DNA of 64,000 bases, taken from positions 1-64,000 of the forward strand of contig DAMCAP010000001.1 in assembly GCA_032059445.1 (NCBI GenBank). The letters are read 5' to 3'. Made by a program: the position numbers and the translations under genes. A model generated the notes under the pieces. That model worked only from the letters and a program-made list of their open reading frames with translations. It made no database searches and was not told the DNA's origin. Of this stretch, positions 25,819 to 34,292 are shown one piece after another (position 1 is the stretch's first letter; each line of letters begins with the position of its first letter). Origin of the DNA: DAMCAP01 sp032059445 (lineage in GTDB: Bacteria > Bacillota > Clostridia > Oscillospirales > Ruminococcaceae).

Positions 25819-25847
25819 ATAATACCACAAATTTCTAGCAACTTCAA
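25819..25847 (-). promoter_or_regulatory. Promoter of the Dpt-like operon
   Basis: On the minus strand TTGAAG (25842-25847) and TATTAT (25819-25824) are 17 bp apart. An overlapping TTGCTA/TATAAT pair with an 18-bp spacer also exists. It is 50 bp ahead of the XRE gene. Confidence 0.7.
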
Positions 25848-25962
25848 TCAAATGATACACGATTACAAAAACACTTTTCATATTCTTGAGATATTTTGCT
25901 TCCGAAAGGTGATGATTCTATTTCGCCTCAGGATCAGGATTGTTGTGTCAGCAAACATAACA

Positions 25963-25997
25963 AAAGCTCATCGTCCCTAAAAGGTACGATGAGCTTT
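25963..25997. terminator. Hairpin at island border
   Basis: A perfect 12-bp stem (25963-25974 with 25986-25997) with flanking A and T runs looks like an intrinsic terminator. It may insulate the operon promoter from the tRNA/small-RNA side. Confidence 0.65.
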
Positions 25998-26177
25998 GTG
26001 CGGTAATTCAAGTTTATTCCTTGCGCTGTTGCAATTGCTATTTATTGTCTTTGATGCTGAGGAACATATCAACATTTACCTGATGATATCAACTATCCCT
26101 TCCATGAAAATTTTAAGATAAGAAAAGTTTGTTCTTGCTTTTTTTCCAATTGTATGGTAAATTACTTTGTAAGAGGT

Positions 26178-26279
26178 AAAAAAATCCTCCCACAGCCCGA
26201 ATGTCGTCGCCAAACGGCATCCAGGCTTGCGCCTTAAAGATGTTCAACCCATCTGTTAAGACTTGTGAGAGTATTCATG
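26178..26279 (-). ncRNA. Candidate structured small RNA, family unknown
   Basis: A minus-strand transcript should start near 26279 from a strong promoter and end in GATTTTTTT. The ends can close through CTCTCACA with TGTGGGAG (one wobble pair). Inside, AGATG/CATCT and AGGC-GCAA-GCCT form two clear hairpins, and TGCC-GTTT-GGCG a third. No ORF with a ribosome site fills it. This is the profile of an independent small RNA of about 100 nt. I could not match it to 6S, SRP RNA, tmRNA or a riboswitch class I know. Confidence 0.6.
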
Positions 26280-26285
26280 CCGTGT

Positions 26286-26314
26286 ATTATACCACGGTTT
26301 TGGATAGATTTCAA
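26286..26314 (-). promoter_or_regulatory. Strong promoter of the candidate small RNA
   Basis: On the minus strand TTGAAA (26309-26314) is followed after 17 bp by a perfect TATAAT (26286-26291). Confidence 0.85.
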
Positions 26315-26317
26315 GGG

Positions 26318-26365
26318 GCTTTCAGATGTGGTTTTGACCGACAACATCTGAAAGCTCTTTTTCTT
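26318..26365. terminator. Inverted repeat behind the small-RNA promoter
   Basis: A perfect 12-bp stem (26318-26329 with 26344-26355) is followed on the plus strand by TCTTTTTCTTTT. It has a plus-strand intrinsic-terminator form, yet no plus-strand gene ends here. On the minus strand it directly precedes the promoter. Confidence 0.55.
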
Positions 26366-26702
26366 TTGGTTTAAAGCTGTCTGTCCGATGGCTTTAGATA
26401 TATATACTCCTCCATATCAAGCAAACCGCAAATTTGCATGATATGTGCCGATCTGGCTGTTCAAAGCTTCTGAGCAGCTGGAACGGCTGGTGTACATTGA
26501 CAAGTAAATGCACTGGTGACAAGGGATACAAAAACGGTAGATAGCGTGCCATGATCTCAAATTGTGTTAATCAATACTGATGAGCGCGCCTGCGTTGCAC
26601 AGCAATGGTTTTGCCAATACCTGTATAAGTCTTATCATGCAGCAGAGGAAACGTAGTCATCGCAAAGTGCAATTTTTTATATTGTTCAAGTATATTCATA
26701 CC
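26366..26702. other. Intergenic remnants
   Basis: About 340 bp without a supportable gene. A minus-strand fragment near 26386-26442 reads as a possible protein tail (GLLDMEEYIYLKPSDRQL, then stop) but has no body upstream. Confidence 0.35.
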
Positions 26703-26731
26703 ACAAAAAAGCCTATATTTATAGACTTTTT
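26703..26731 (-). terminator. Terminator of tRNA-Arg
   Basis: On the minus strand AAAAAAGTCTATA and TATAGGCTTTTTT pair (one G-U) and end in T6. It lies 20 nt past the tRNA end. Confidence 0.8.
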
Positions 26732-26751
26732 TGCGATACGAAATATTCAAT

Positions 26752-26828
26752 TGGCACGCCCGGCAGGATTCGAACCTGCGACCTTTTGGTTCGTAGCCAA
26801 ACACTCTATCCGGCTGAGCTACGGGCGC
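26752..26828 (-). tRNA. tRNA-Arg(ACG), CCA encoded
   Basis: The minus strand folds as a full cloverleaf. The acceptor GCGCCCG pairs with CGGGCGT, the D-arm is AGCTCAGCCGGATAGAGT, the anticodon loop CTACGAA gives ACG, the T-arm holds GGTTCGAATCC, discriminator G is followed by an encoded CCA. The length is 77 nt including CCA. Confidence 0.95.
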
Positions 26829-26977
26829 ATACCTATAACGCTTGATTATAATACCATACAAATATCAATAAGTCAAGCCTTTTTCACAGAAATCAATTAT
26901 TTTGCTTATACAATCTTACAACTCCAAGATACCTACCCCACACCCATCACTCTATGGATCTAAGCAACACAATAAAT

Positions 26978-27030
26978 AGGACACCCCCAAGGGTTGATCC
27001 ATGGCCAGCACCTAACCAAGGGGATGTCCT
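26978..27030. terminator. Terminator between lpdA and the tRNA region
   Basis: AGGACACCCCC pairs with GGGGATGTCCT (one mismatch) across a long loop and is followed by T7 on the plus strand. It lies 40 bp beyond the lpdA stop and probably ends the glycine-cleavage operon. Confidence 0.65.
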
Positions 27031-27069
27031 TTTTTTATATGAGTTACAGGGTATTTAAGCTAAAACAGC

Positions 27070-28482
27070 CTATTTTTTGTGAGCAATATGGATCGCAAGA
27101 CCATCCAGCTCATCAACCGCCTCGGTAACAGCCTCACCAAAGGTAGGATGAGGGCGAATTACAGCCTGCATCTGCGCCTTGCTTAGCTTATTGACGATTG
27201 CGGTGGAGAATTCATTGATCATATCCGTGGCTCTTGCACACATCAGCTGAGCGCCTACGATGCAGTCATTTTCCTCATCGTAGATCACCTTGATGAAGCC
27301 TCTCTCCTGCAATGAGAGCAACGACTTGCCATTTGCCATCATGCTGGCTTTGGCGGTCTTTACCTTAATGCCCTTCTCCTTTGCTTCGGCCTCGGTCAGG
27401 CCTGTGCAGGCAATCTCAGGGTTGGTATAGATGCAGTCAGGAACCACAGACAGCTCGATAGAGGGCTTGTGCCCTGCTAGCTGCTCTACTACTACGATGC
27501 CCTGCGCCGAAGCTACATGGGCAAGCTGCATGCCTGGGATTACGTCGCCGATGGCGTAGATGTTGTCTACACTGGTCTTAAATTGCTTATCCACTGCGAT
27601 GCTGCCATTGTCGTTCATCTCGATGCTAAAGCCCTCGCCAAATAAGCCCTCGGTATTGGCCGAGCGGCCCGAAGCTAGCAGCACCCCATCACCCACGACA
27701 CTCTCGAAGTTGTCGCCATCCTGATACCAGCAGCGCAGCTTACCGTCTTCCTCTTGGGTAATCTTCTTAAGGCGGGCCTTGGTAATGATCTTGATCCCCC
27801 GCTTTTTGAAGATCATGCTGAGATTTTGCGCGATTTCCTTATCTACCTTAGGCAGGATCCGGTCACGAGATGCCATGATGGTGACTTCCTTGCCAAAGGC
27901 ATTGTACATCGAAGCAAACTCCATTCCGATTACCCCTGCGCCCGCTACGATCAAGTGATCATACATGGTATCCATACTCAGCAGCTCGTCGCTGGTGATG
28001 ACACCCGGCAGGTGCTTGCCCTCTACAGGCGGGGTCTGAGGATTGGAGCCGGTAGCAATTAGAATATTCTTGGCAGTGATCTCATAGGGCTCGCTGCCGT
28101 CGACGGGAGAAATCCTAACCCTATGCGGATCAAGAATTGCAGCCGAAGCTGCTAGATGGGTGATGCCACCGCTCTTAAAGAGCTGCTCCACACCAGTGCG
28201 AAGCTTCAGCACCACATCATTTTTGCGAGCCTGGATTTTTGCCATATCAAAGCTGACGTTCTCGGCACTTAGCCCCAAAACATCAAAGCTTGCAGTTTCG
28301 TGATAAAGATCTGCGGCGTGCATCATTGATTTGGTGGGGATGCAGCCACGGTTGAGGCAGGTGCCGCCTACATCACGGCGCTCTGCTACAGCGGTTTTAA
28401 GCCCCAGCTGTGCCGCCCTGATAGCCGCCACATAGCCGCCGGGGCCTGCACCGATCACCAGCAGGTCATATTGATAATCCAT
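27070..28482 (-). CDS. lpdA: Dihydrolipoyl dehydrogenase (glycine cleavage L protein)
   Basis: This flavoprotein re-oxidises the dihydrolipoyl arm of GcvH and passes electrons to NAD. Visible are the FAD site GAGPGGYVAAIRAAQLG near the N-terminus, the redox-active disulfide GGTCLNRGCIPTKS, the NAD site VAGAGVIGMEFASMY, the second FAD motif YAIGDVIPG, and the C-terminal HPTFGEAVTEA with the catalytic His-Glu pair. The 470-residue length is standard. It is the last gene of gcvT-gcvH-gcvPA-gcvPB-lplA-lpdA, 24 bp after lplA, so it serves glycine cleavage here rather than a keto-acid dehydrogenase. Confidence 0.95.
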   Translation of the reverse strand: MDYQYDLLVIGAGPGGYVAAIRAAQLGLKTAVAERRDVGGTCLNRGCIPTKSMMHAADLYHETASFDVLGLSAENVSFDMAKIQARKNDVVLKLRTGVEQLFKSGGITHLAASAAILDPHRVRISPVDGSEPYEITAKNILIATGSNPQTPPVEGKHLPGVITSDELLSMDTMYDHLIVAGAGVIGMEFASMYNAFGKEVTIMASRDRILPKVDKEIAQNLSMIFKKRGIKIITKARLKKITQEEDGKLRCWYQDGDNFESVVGDGVLLASGRSANTEGLFGEGFSIEMNDNGSIAVDKQFKTSVDNIYAIGDVIPGMQLAHVASAQGIVVVEQLAGHKPSIELSVVPDCIYTNPEIACTGLTEAEAKEKGIKVKTAKASMMANGKSLLSLQERGFIKVIYDEENDCIVGAQLMCARATDMINEFSTAIVNKLSKAQMQAVIRPHPTFGEAVTEAVDELDGLAIHIAHKK

Positions 28483-28506
28483 GCATTTGCTCTCCTATTT
28501 CCTAGT

Positions 28507-29538
28507 TTAAAAGTCCTGTGAAAGAATCCAGTCAGACAGATCCTTCACGACCCCCTCGCGGGAGAGCCTTGCGGGATCAAAGCCTGCAAACACCAGATCT
28601 TCCTGAGGTTTAAAAAGCTGCTGCAAAGCAGAAGCGATAGCCTGCCGCTCAAAACGGCAACCCTTAAGCACCTCTGCCAGCTCATAGATTACGTCACAAT
28701 CCATAGCGTCGGAATACGCTGCCAGCTCACTGATTACCCCATTTGCTACGCAAAATTGCAGGGTAACTGCCCCCCAGGGGAAGCGGTTTTCGATCTGGGC
28801 ATCAAACTGCAGCTTCTTGCCAAAGACCCAGTCCCAAGAGGCATATTTCTCGGCGTAACTAGCGATCTGCTCATGATTGAGCGCCTTTTCTTCCAGCAGC
28901 TTAGGCTCACCGCCATACACCTGCCCAAAAGCCTCTACCAGTCGTTTCTTCATCTGCTCCACTGTGATCTCGGGACAAAACTCTTTTAGATTTGCCACAC
29001 GGGAGCGTACAGAGCTTACACCATTTGACTGGAGCTTTTGTAATGAAACATTGAGATATTTCGATAGATTGGCAAGATCGGCATCGATCATGATGGTGCC
29101 GTGGTGGTAGGCATTGACCTGCTTACAGAAGGCATTGCCCGAAAACTTCCGCCCATCGATGGTCAGATCATTTCGCCCCGATTTCTCTACCGTCAGCCCG
29201 AAGCTCGCAGCAGCGGCAGCAATCACTGCAAGCTGCTTATCGATGTCGTAATCTTCACAGGGCATCAAAAATGTGAAGTTTAAGTTCCCAAGGTCGTGGA
29301 ATACAGCGCCACCACCGGAAAGACGGCGGACAAGATATCCGCCGTCCTCCTGTAGAGCACCTACTTTACATTCCTGCCATGGGTTTTGGTTTTTACCGAT
29401 TACTACCGTATGCCTGTTTTGCCACAGATACAAGATGCAGCTCTCAGGCGGCACATTGCGCAGCAGATACTCCTCCAGCGCAAGATTTTGGTAGGGGTTG
29501 GTGTCACCCGCAAAAATATAATATAGATGTTTGATCAT
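28507..29538 (-). CDS. lplA: Lipoate-protein ligase
   Basis: LplA activates free lipoate with ATP and attaches it to GcvH. The 343-residue protein has the family motifs RRLSGGGAVFHDLGNLNFTF (lipoyl-AMP loop), the lysine-bearing GRKFSGNAFCKQ, and YHHGTIMIDADL, plus the C-terminal accessory domain of full-length LplA enzymes. It lies 10 bp after gcvPB and 24 bp before lpdA in one operon, which ties lipoylation to the glycine cleavage system. No lipoate synthesis gene (lipA or lipB) is in the window, so the cell may depend on scavenged lipoate. Confidence 0.93.
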   Translation of the reverse strand: MIKHLYYIFAGDTNPYQNLALEEYLLRNVPPESCILYLWQNRHTVVIGKNQNPWQECKVGALQEDGGYLVRRLSGGGAVFHDLGNLNFTFLMPCEDYDIDKQLAVIAAAAASFGLTVEKSGRNDLTIDGRKFSGNAFCKQVNAYHHGTIMIDADLANLSKYLNVSLQKLQSNGVSSVRSRVANLKEFCPEITVEQMKKRLVEAFGQVYGGEPKLLEEKALNHEQIASYAEKYASWDWVFGKKLQFDAQIENRFPWGAVTLQFCVANGVISELAAYSDAMDCDVIYELAEVLKGCRFERQAIASALQQLFKPQEDLVFAGFDPARLSREGVVKDLSDWILSQDF

Positions 29539-29548
29539 ACATTACGTC

Positions 29549-30982
29549 CTAAAAAGTATATCTCAGCACAGGCTCTCTTGCAGCCTTTACTTCGTCGGGG
29601 CGGCGGATTACCGTCTTCATCGGCATCTGATGCATCAGCTCAGGGTTTTCTGTCGCCATCTTGTGCACCTTCTTAAAGATCGCTACAACCTCATCGATGG
29701 TGTTTTTGCTCTCTGTTTCAGTAGGCTCTACCATCAGTGCCTCATGGACGATCAATGGGAAGTACATGGTTGGAGGATGGATACCCTCATCCAGCAGTGC
29801 CTTCGCAAAGTCGAGAGCGGATACACCGATCTCCTTCTGCATGCGCTCCATTGTGATGACAAACTCATGCATGCAGATACCGCTGTAAGCCATATCAAAG
29901 AGGTCAGAGAGCTGCTTCATCATATAGTTGGCATTGAGCACAGCTACACTAGAAGCCTCGGCAATGCCCTCTCTGCCAAGGGTTACGATATAGGTGAGCG
30001 CTCTGACCACAGTCAGGAAGTTGCCATAGAAGGCCTTAACCTTACCAATTGTGTGAGAGATCTCATTGTCAAAGCGGTATACACCGTTTTCCTCAATAGC
30101 GTGTGGGCGAGGCAGATAAGGAGCCAGCAGGTTTTTGCAGCCTACTGCGCCGCTACCTGGGCCACCGCCACCATGAGGAGTGGAGAAGGTCTTGTGCAGG
30201 TTAAGATGCACTACATCAAAGCCCATATCGCCAGGGCGTGCCTTACCCATAACAGCGTTGAGGTTGGCACCGTCGTAGTAGCATAAGCCGCCTGCATCAC
30301 GGATGATCTTGGTGATCTCTAGGATGTTTTCATCAAAGATACCAAGGGTATTGGGGTTGGTGAGCATCAGGCCTGCTGTGTCGTCGCCGACCGAGGCTCT
30401 GAGCTTATCCATATCCATGCCACCCTTTTCGTTGGATGGGATGTTGATTACGGTGTAACCAGCCATTACAGCAGTTGCAGGGTTGGTACCGTGGGCAGAG
30501 TCAGGGACGATGATCTTGGTTCTCTTGGTATCGCCTCTGCTCTGGTGATATGCCTTGATCAGCAGGATACCAGTCAGCTCACCGTGAGCGCCTGCCGCAG
30601 GCTGGAAGGTCATTTGATCCATACCGGTGATTTCGCAGAGGTACTTCTCTGCCTTTACCATTACCTCAAGGCAACCCTGCACTGTGTGCTCAGGCTGCAA
30701 AGGATGTACGCCGGTAAAGCCGGGCAGCGAAGCGGTTTCTTCGTTGACCCTTGGGTTATATTTCATAGTACAGGAGCCTAGAGGATAGAAGCCGTTGTTA
30801 ACGCCAAAGGTCCTCTTAGCAAGCTTGGTGTAGTGACGGCTGATGTCGGTCTCCGACAGCTCAGGCAGCTTTGGCGCCTGCTGACGGGTACAGGTGGTCG
30901 ACAGCTTCTTCAGCGGTACATCAAGCTCCGGCAGCACGGCACAATTACGCCCGGGCTGGCTTATTTCAAAAATTAGGTTCAT
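29549..30982 (-). CDS. gcvPB: Glycine dehydrogenase (decarboxylating) subunit 2
   Basis: This is the PLP-carrying half of the split P protein, which decarboxylates glycine and transfers the aminomethyl group to GcvH. The PLP lysine is in HLNLHKTFSTPHGGGGPG, typical of the family, and DSAHGTNPATA and YYDGANLNAVMG complete the cofactor pocket. The 477-residue length is usual for the two-subunit form found in Firmicutes. It overlaps gcvPA by 4 bp, so the subunits are translationally coupled. Confidence 0.95.
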   Translation of the reverse strand: MNLIFEISQPGRNCAVLPELDVPLKKLSTTCTRQQAPKLPELSETDISRHYTKLAKRTFGVNNGFYPLGSCTMKYNPRVNEETASLPGFTGVHPLQPEHTVQGCLEVMVKAEKYLCEITGMDQMTFQPAAGAHGELTGILLIKAYHQSRGDTKRTKIIVPDSAHGTNPATAVMAGYTVINIPSNEKGGMDMDKLRASVGDDTAGLMLTNPNTLGIFDENILEITKIIRDAGGLCYYDGANLNAVMGKARPGDMGFDVVHLNLHKTFSTPHGGGGPGSGAVGCKNLLAPYLPRPHAIEENGVYRFDNEISHTIGKVKAFYGNFLTVVRALTYIVTLGREGIAEASSVAVLNANYMMKQLSDLFDMAYSGICMHEFVITMERMQKEIGVSALDFAKALLDEGIHPPTMYFPLIVHEALMVEPTETESKNTIDEVVAIFKKVHKMATENPELMHQMPMKTVIRRPDEVKAAREPVLRYTF

Positions 30983-32310
30983 TGTGCAGCTACCTCCTTT
31001 ATTGCATTTACCAAGAAGTCAATGTGCTCCTTGTAGTTCATCTCAGTGAAGCACCACAGGATGCAGTTTTCGCCATCTACCTTGATGGGAAGCCCGCCGA
31101 GGATGCCCTTCTTTTCCAGTGCTGCCATCAGTTTATCTGGGCAGACTGGGCACTTGGTGACAAACTCATGGAAGAACTCACCTGTAAACTTCAGGTCGAA
31201 GCCTGGGATCTTAGCGATTTCCTCTGCGGCATAAGCAGCCTTAGACATACACTGCTCTGCTACATTTTTTAGACCCTCAGGGCCCATTGCCGCTAAATAC
31301 ACGGTAGAGGTCAAAGCGCAAAGCGCCTGATTGGAGCAGATATTGCTGGAGGACTTCTCACGGCGGATGTGCTGCTCACGAGCCTGTAGGGTCAGTACGA
31401 AGCAACGGTTGCCGTCGGCATCGGTGGTCTGACCAGCGATACGGCCGGGGATCTTACGCATCATTTTTTCGGTACAGGTCATGATGCCAAGGTGTGGGCC
31501 GCCAAAAGACATAGGGATACCGAGAGGCTGACCCTCAGCAGTAGCGATGTCGGCACCGCACTCGCCAGGGGTCTTCATGATGCCTAGAGCGATTGGGTTG
31601 CAGCCCATGATGTATTTAGCGCCTGCTTCGTGGACGATCTCACCTAAGGCTACGCAATCTTCAAACATGCCATAGAAGTTTGGCTGCTGTACATAGAAGC
31701 TGGCAGTGGTAGCGTCCAGCATAGAACGCAGAGCGTCTAGATCGGTTACGCCGTTTTTGGCAGGTACGATTACCATCTCAGCGTTGACGCCTTCGCAATA
31801 GGTGCGTACAACATCGATGGTGTCGGGATGGGAAGTAGCGGAGATCAGAGTCTTGGTGCGCTTGCGCTCACGGCACATGCTGGCAGCCTCAGCCGCAGCA
31901 GTAGCACCGTCATACACCGAAGCGTTGGAAACATCCATACCGGTCAGCTCGCACATTTCGGTCTGATACTCAAAGATTACCTGCAATACGCCCTGGCTGA
32001 TCTCGGCCTGATAAGGGGTATATGCAGTCAGGAATTCTTCCTTTGCGGGGATGTATTTTACGATAGAGGGGATATAATGCTTATAAGCACCTGCGCCTCG
32101 AAACACATGGGGGAAAACTGTATTCTTTGCCGCCATATGCTCAAGCTCGTACTTTACACACATCTCACTCCTGCCATCAGGCAGGTTGAGCGCTCTGGTC
32201 ATTAGCACATCTTTTGGGATGCCGCTATACAGCTCGTCCATAGAGCCAAGGCCGATGACCTTAAGCATTTCCTCCCGCTCTGCACGTGTAGAAGGTACAT
32301 AAGAGCCCAT
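30979..32310 (-). CDS. gcvPA: Glycine dehydrogenase (decarboxylating) subunit 1
   Basis: This is the partner subunit of the split P protein. It starts MGSYVPSTRAEREEMLKVIG, and contains YQAEISQGVLQVIFEYQT and YDGATAAAEAASM, all family landmarks. An upstream in-frame start at 32328 is rejected because GAGGAGG, which overlaps the gcvH stop, stands just before ATG 32310. The resulting 443 residues fit the family. It follows gcvH with a 1-bp gap and overlaps gcvPB by 4 bp. Confidence 0.94.
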   Translation of the reverse strand: MGSYVPSTRAEREEMLKVIGLGSMDELYSGIPKDVLMTRALNLPDGRSEMCVKYELEHMAAKNTVFPHVFRGAGAYKHYIPSIVKYIPAKEEFLTAYTPYQAEISQGVLQVIFEYQTEMCELTGMDVSNASVYDGATAAAEAASMCRERKRTKTLISATSHPDTIDVVRTYCEGVNAEMVIVPAKNGVTDLDALRSMLDATTASFYVQQPNFYGMFEDCVALGEIVHEAGAKYIMGCNPIALGIMKTPGECGADIATAEGQPLGIPMSFGGPHLGIMTCTEKMMRKIPGRIAGQTTDADGNRCFVLTLQAREQHIRREKSSSNICSNQALCALTSTVYLAAMGPEGLKNVAEQCMSKAAYAAEEIAKIPGFDLKFTGEFFHEFVTKCPVCPDKLMAALEKKGILGGLPIKVDGENCILWCFTEMNYKEHIDFLVNAIKEVAAQ

Positions 32311-32311
32311 A

Positions 32312-32692
32312 TTAAGCCTCCTCTGCAAGTAGTGCTTCGTATTGTTCAGCAGTCAACAGTTCGTTCTTCTCGCTTATGTTGCCGATCTCAATCAGCCAAG
32401 CAGCGTAGGGATCCTGATTGATAGAGCCAGGGGAATCAAGCAGCTCTTCATTGATCGCAGTAACATCACCGCTAACAGCGCTCATAACGTCGGATACAGC
32501 CTTTACAGACTCTACATCGGCATAAGTCTCGCCTGCGCTTACGCTGTCGCCTGCTTCGGGCAGGTTGATAAAGACCAGCTCACCCAACTGTGTGGTGGCA
32601 TACTCGGTCAGACCAGTCTTTGCGGTGTTGTCACCTGTCATCTCTACCCACTCGTGGGACTTGGTATACAGTAGATTCTTTGGGATGTTCAT
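32312..32692 (-). CDS. gcvH: Glycine cleavage system H protein
   Basis: GcvH carries the lipoyl arm that shuttles the aminomethyl group between the P, T and L proteins. The lipoylated lysine lies in ADVESVKAVSDVMSAVSG, with the following GDVTAINEELLDSPGSIN segment conserved. At 126 residues it is full length. It sits 42 bp after gcvT and 1 bp before gcvPA. Confidence 0.96.
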   Translation of the reverse strand: MNIPKNLLYTKSHEWVEMTGDNTAKTGLTEYATTQLGELVFINLPEAGDSVSAGETYADVESVKAVSDVMSAVSGDVTAINEELLDSPGSINQDPYAAWLIEIGNISEKNELLTAEQYEALLAEEA

Positions 32693-32734
32693 AATCTTAT
32701 CTCTCCTTCAAAATTTTAAAATTTTGGCACTGCA

Positions 32735-33823
32735 TTATTTCTTTCCCTTATAAAAGGGGGTTGCAATAATTTCAGCCTCTACACGACGTCCTCTTACATC
32801 GACCTCAACCTTGGTGCCGATTGCGTTGTAATCAACATCCAAAATAGCGGTTGCATAGGCGCCGCCCAGATATGGGCAATGGCTGCCCGAGGCAGTAAAT
32901 CCGATCTTCTTGCCATCTGCATATACATCCTGATGCTCACGAGCGATGCCACGGCCGGTGATCTTAAGCCCTACACACTTACGGGTAGCAGGCCCCTTCT
33001 CTTCAAGCGCCTTCTTGCCGATAAAATCAGCCTTGCTCATCTTGACACAGAAGCCCAATCCAGCCTCATAAGGTGTAATGGTATCATCCATCTCATGGCC
33101 ATACAGTGGCATGCCTGCCTCGAAGCGAAGGGTATCGCGGCAGCCCAGACCACAGGGTATCAGGCCGTGGTTTTTGCCTGCTTCCATGATGGCATTCCAA
33201 ATATGAGCAGCATCCTCATTGGAGCAGTAGATCTCATAGCCAAACTCACCGGTGTAGCCGGTACGGGATACCAGGCAATCCTTGCCTGCTACCTTGCAAT
33301 GCTCTACAAAGGTATAATATTTGGTGGGCAGCTCAGCCTCATCGGCGATCTGCTTAATAATCTCTAGAGAATTTGGTCCCTGCAGTGCTACCTGTGCTAC
33401 ATCGTCAGAGATATCAGCAAACTCCACCTCGCCAAAGATGTGTGCCTTCATCCAAGCAACGTCTTTATGACGATTAGAAGCGTTGACTACCAGCAGGAAG
33501 TTTTCGTCATTTACCTTGTAAACCAGCAGGTCATCTACAACTGTACCCTGCTCATTACACATGGTGGTGTACTTAATCTGACCATCGGTCATATTAGAGC
33601 ACTCGTTGGTTACAAGCATTTGCACATTTGCCAGAGCATCCTTGCCCTTTATAGTGATCTCTCCCATATGGGAAACATCAAAAAGACCTGCCTGTGTGCG
33701 TACAGCCATATGCTCTGCAATGACCCCTGCCTCATAGTTGACGGGAAGCAGATATCCTGCGAAGGGAACGATCTTGCCTTTTGCGGCTACATGACAATCA
33801 TACAATGGTGTTTTTAGTTCCAT
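32735..33823 (-). CDS. gcvT: Aminomethyltransferase (glycine cleavage T protein)
   Basis: GcvT releases ammonia from the aminomethyl-lipoyl arm and gives 5,10-methylene-tetrahydrofolate. The protein begins KTPLYDCHVAAKGKIVPFAGY, and contains LFDVSHMGEITIKGKDA, CLVSRTGYTGEFGYEIY and the C-terminal barrel region VGLKITGRGIAREHQDVY. The 362-residue length is normal. It is the first gene of the operon. I looked for a glycine riboswitch in the leader and did not find one, so regulation is unclear. Confidence 0.95.
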   Translation of the reverse strand: MELKTPLYDCHVAAKGKIVPFAGYLLPVNYEAGVIAEHMAVRTQAGLFDVSHMGEITIKGKDALANVQMLVTNECSNMTDGQIKYTTMCNEQGTVVDDLLVYKVNDENFLLVVNASNRHKDVAWMKAHIFGEVEFADISDDVAQVALQGPNSLEIIKQIADEAELPTKYYTFVEHCKVAGKDCLVSRTGYTGEFGYEIYCSNEDAAHIWNAIMEAGKNHGLIPCGLGCRDTLRFEAGMPLYGHEMDDTITPYEAGLGFCVKMSKADFIGKKALEEKGPATRKCVGLKITGRGIAREHQDVYADGKKIGFTASGSHCPYLGGAYATAILDVDYNAIGTKVEVDVRGRRVEAEIIATPFYKGKK

Positions 33824-33876
33824 GTTAATTCCTTCTTTCTACAAAATAATATACTGCTGTGCCTGTATTTATGTTC

Positions 33877-33904
33877 ATTATACCATTTCCAATTTTTTTA
33901 GCAA
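33877..33904 (-). promoter_or_regulatory. Candidate promoter of the gcv operon
   Basis: On the minus strand TTGCTA (33899-33904) and a perfect TATAAT (33877-33882) are 16 bp apart, about 55 bp before the gcvT start. Confidence 0.6.
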
Positions 33905-34263
33905 TAGCGATTTAGCTAATTTTTTAACAATCCCCCTCTTCCACAAGGTAGTGTTCAACAAAAATAAAGGTAAATATTCACTCATTATTAATATATTACA
34001 TGTTTCTTTGGTACACATTACAAAAACGCTCACAAAATTTTGTTAATTGATTTGCGCCTATCTCAAATATATTCATATTTGACTACCTTGAGGATGCCCA
34101 GCAAAGTTGTAAAAATTCCGTTTATCGACCAAAATATCTAGGAGTTTTTTGCGATAACAACAAAAAATAATTTTAACTTCGTATAAAAGCTACAAGACTA
34201 GGGGTATGCTAATGGGAGACTGGATGTGTATTTGATACAAGGACAGCTGGCTGTAAAATATGC
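33905..34263. other. Divergent intergenic region between gcvT and tdh
   Basis: This AT-rich stretch of about 360 bp separates the two divergent amino-acid operons. No ORF, glycine riboswitch core or T-box was found. It is the natural place for shared regulator sites. Confidence 0.5.
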
Positions 34264-34292
34264 TTGTCACGCAATTTTATATATAATACACT
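34264..34292 (+). promoter_or_regulatory. Candidate promoter of tdh-kbl
   Basis: TTGTCA (34264-34269) and TACACT (34287-34292) are separated by 17 bp. The untranslated leader to ATG 34473 would be about 175 nt. Confidence 0.55.

Noticed and set aside
15020..25847. BREX, DISARM or Wadjet interpretation of the large operon
   Set aside because: No PglZ, BrxA/B, DrmA helicase, methyltransferase or Jet proteins are present; the ATPase plus FtsK-type pair fits Dpt better.
26178..26279. Assignment of the small RNA as 6S, SRP RNA or tmRNA
   Set aside because: It is too short for 6S, lacks the SRP helix-8 motif and has no tRNA-like end, although short pieces such as GCGACGACA recall 6S.
26752..26828. 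tRNA-Arg as attachment site of the defence island
   Set aside because: No integrase is present and no direct copy of the tRNA 3' end was found at the other border.
29531..30286. 251-codon plus-strand ORF
   Set aside because: It lies wholly antisense to gcvPB, has no ribosome site and shows no protein-like pattern; it is a shadow of a GC-biased gene.
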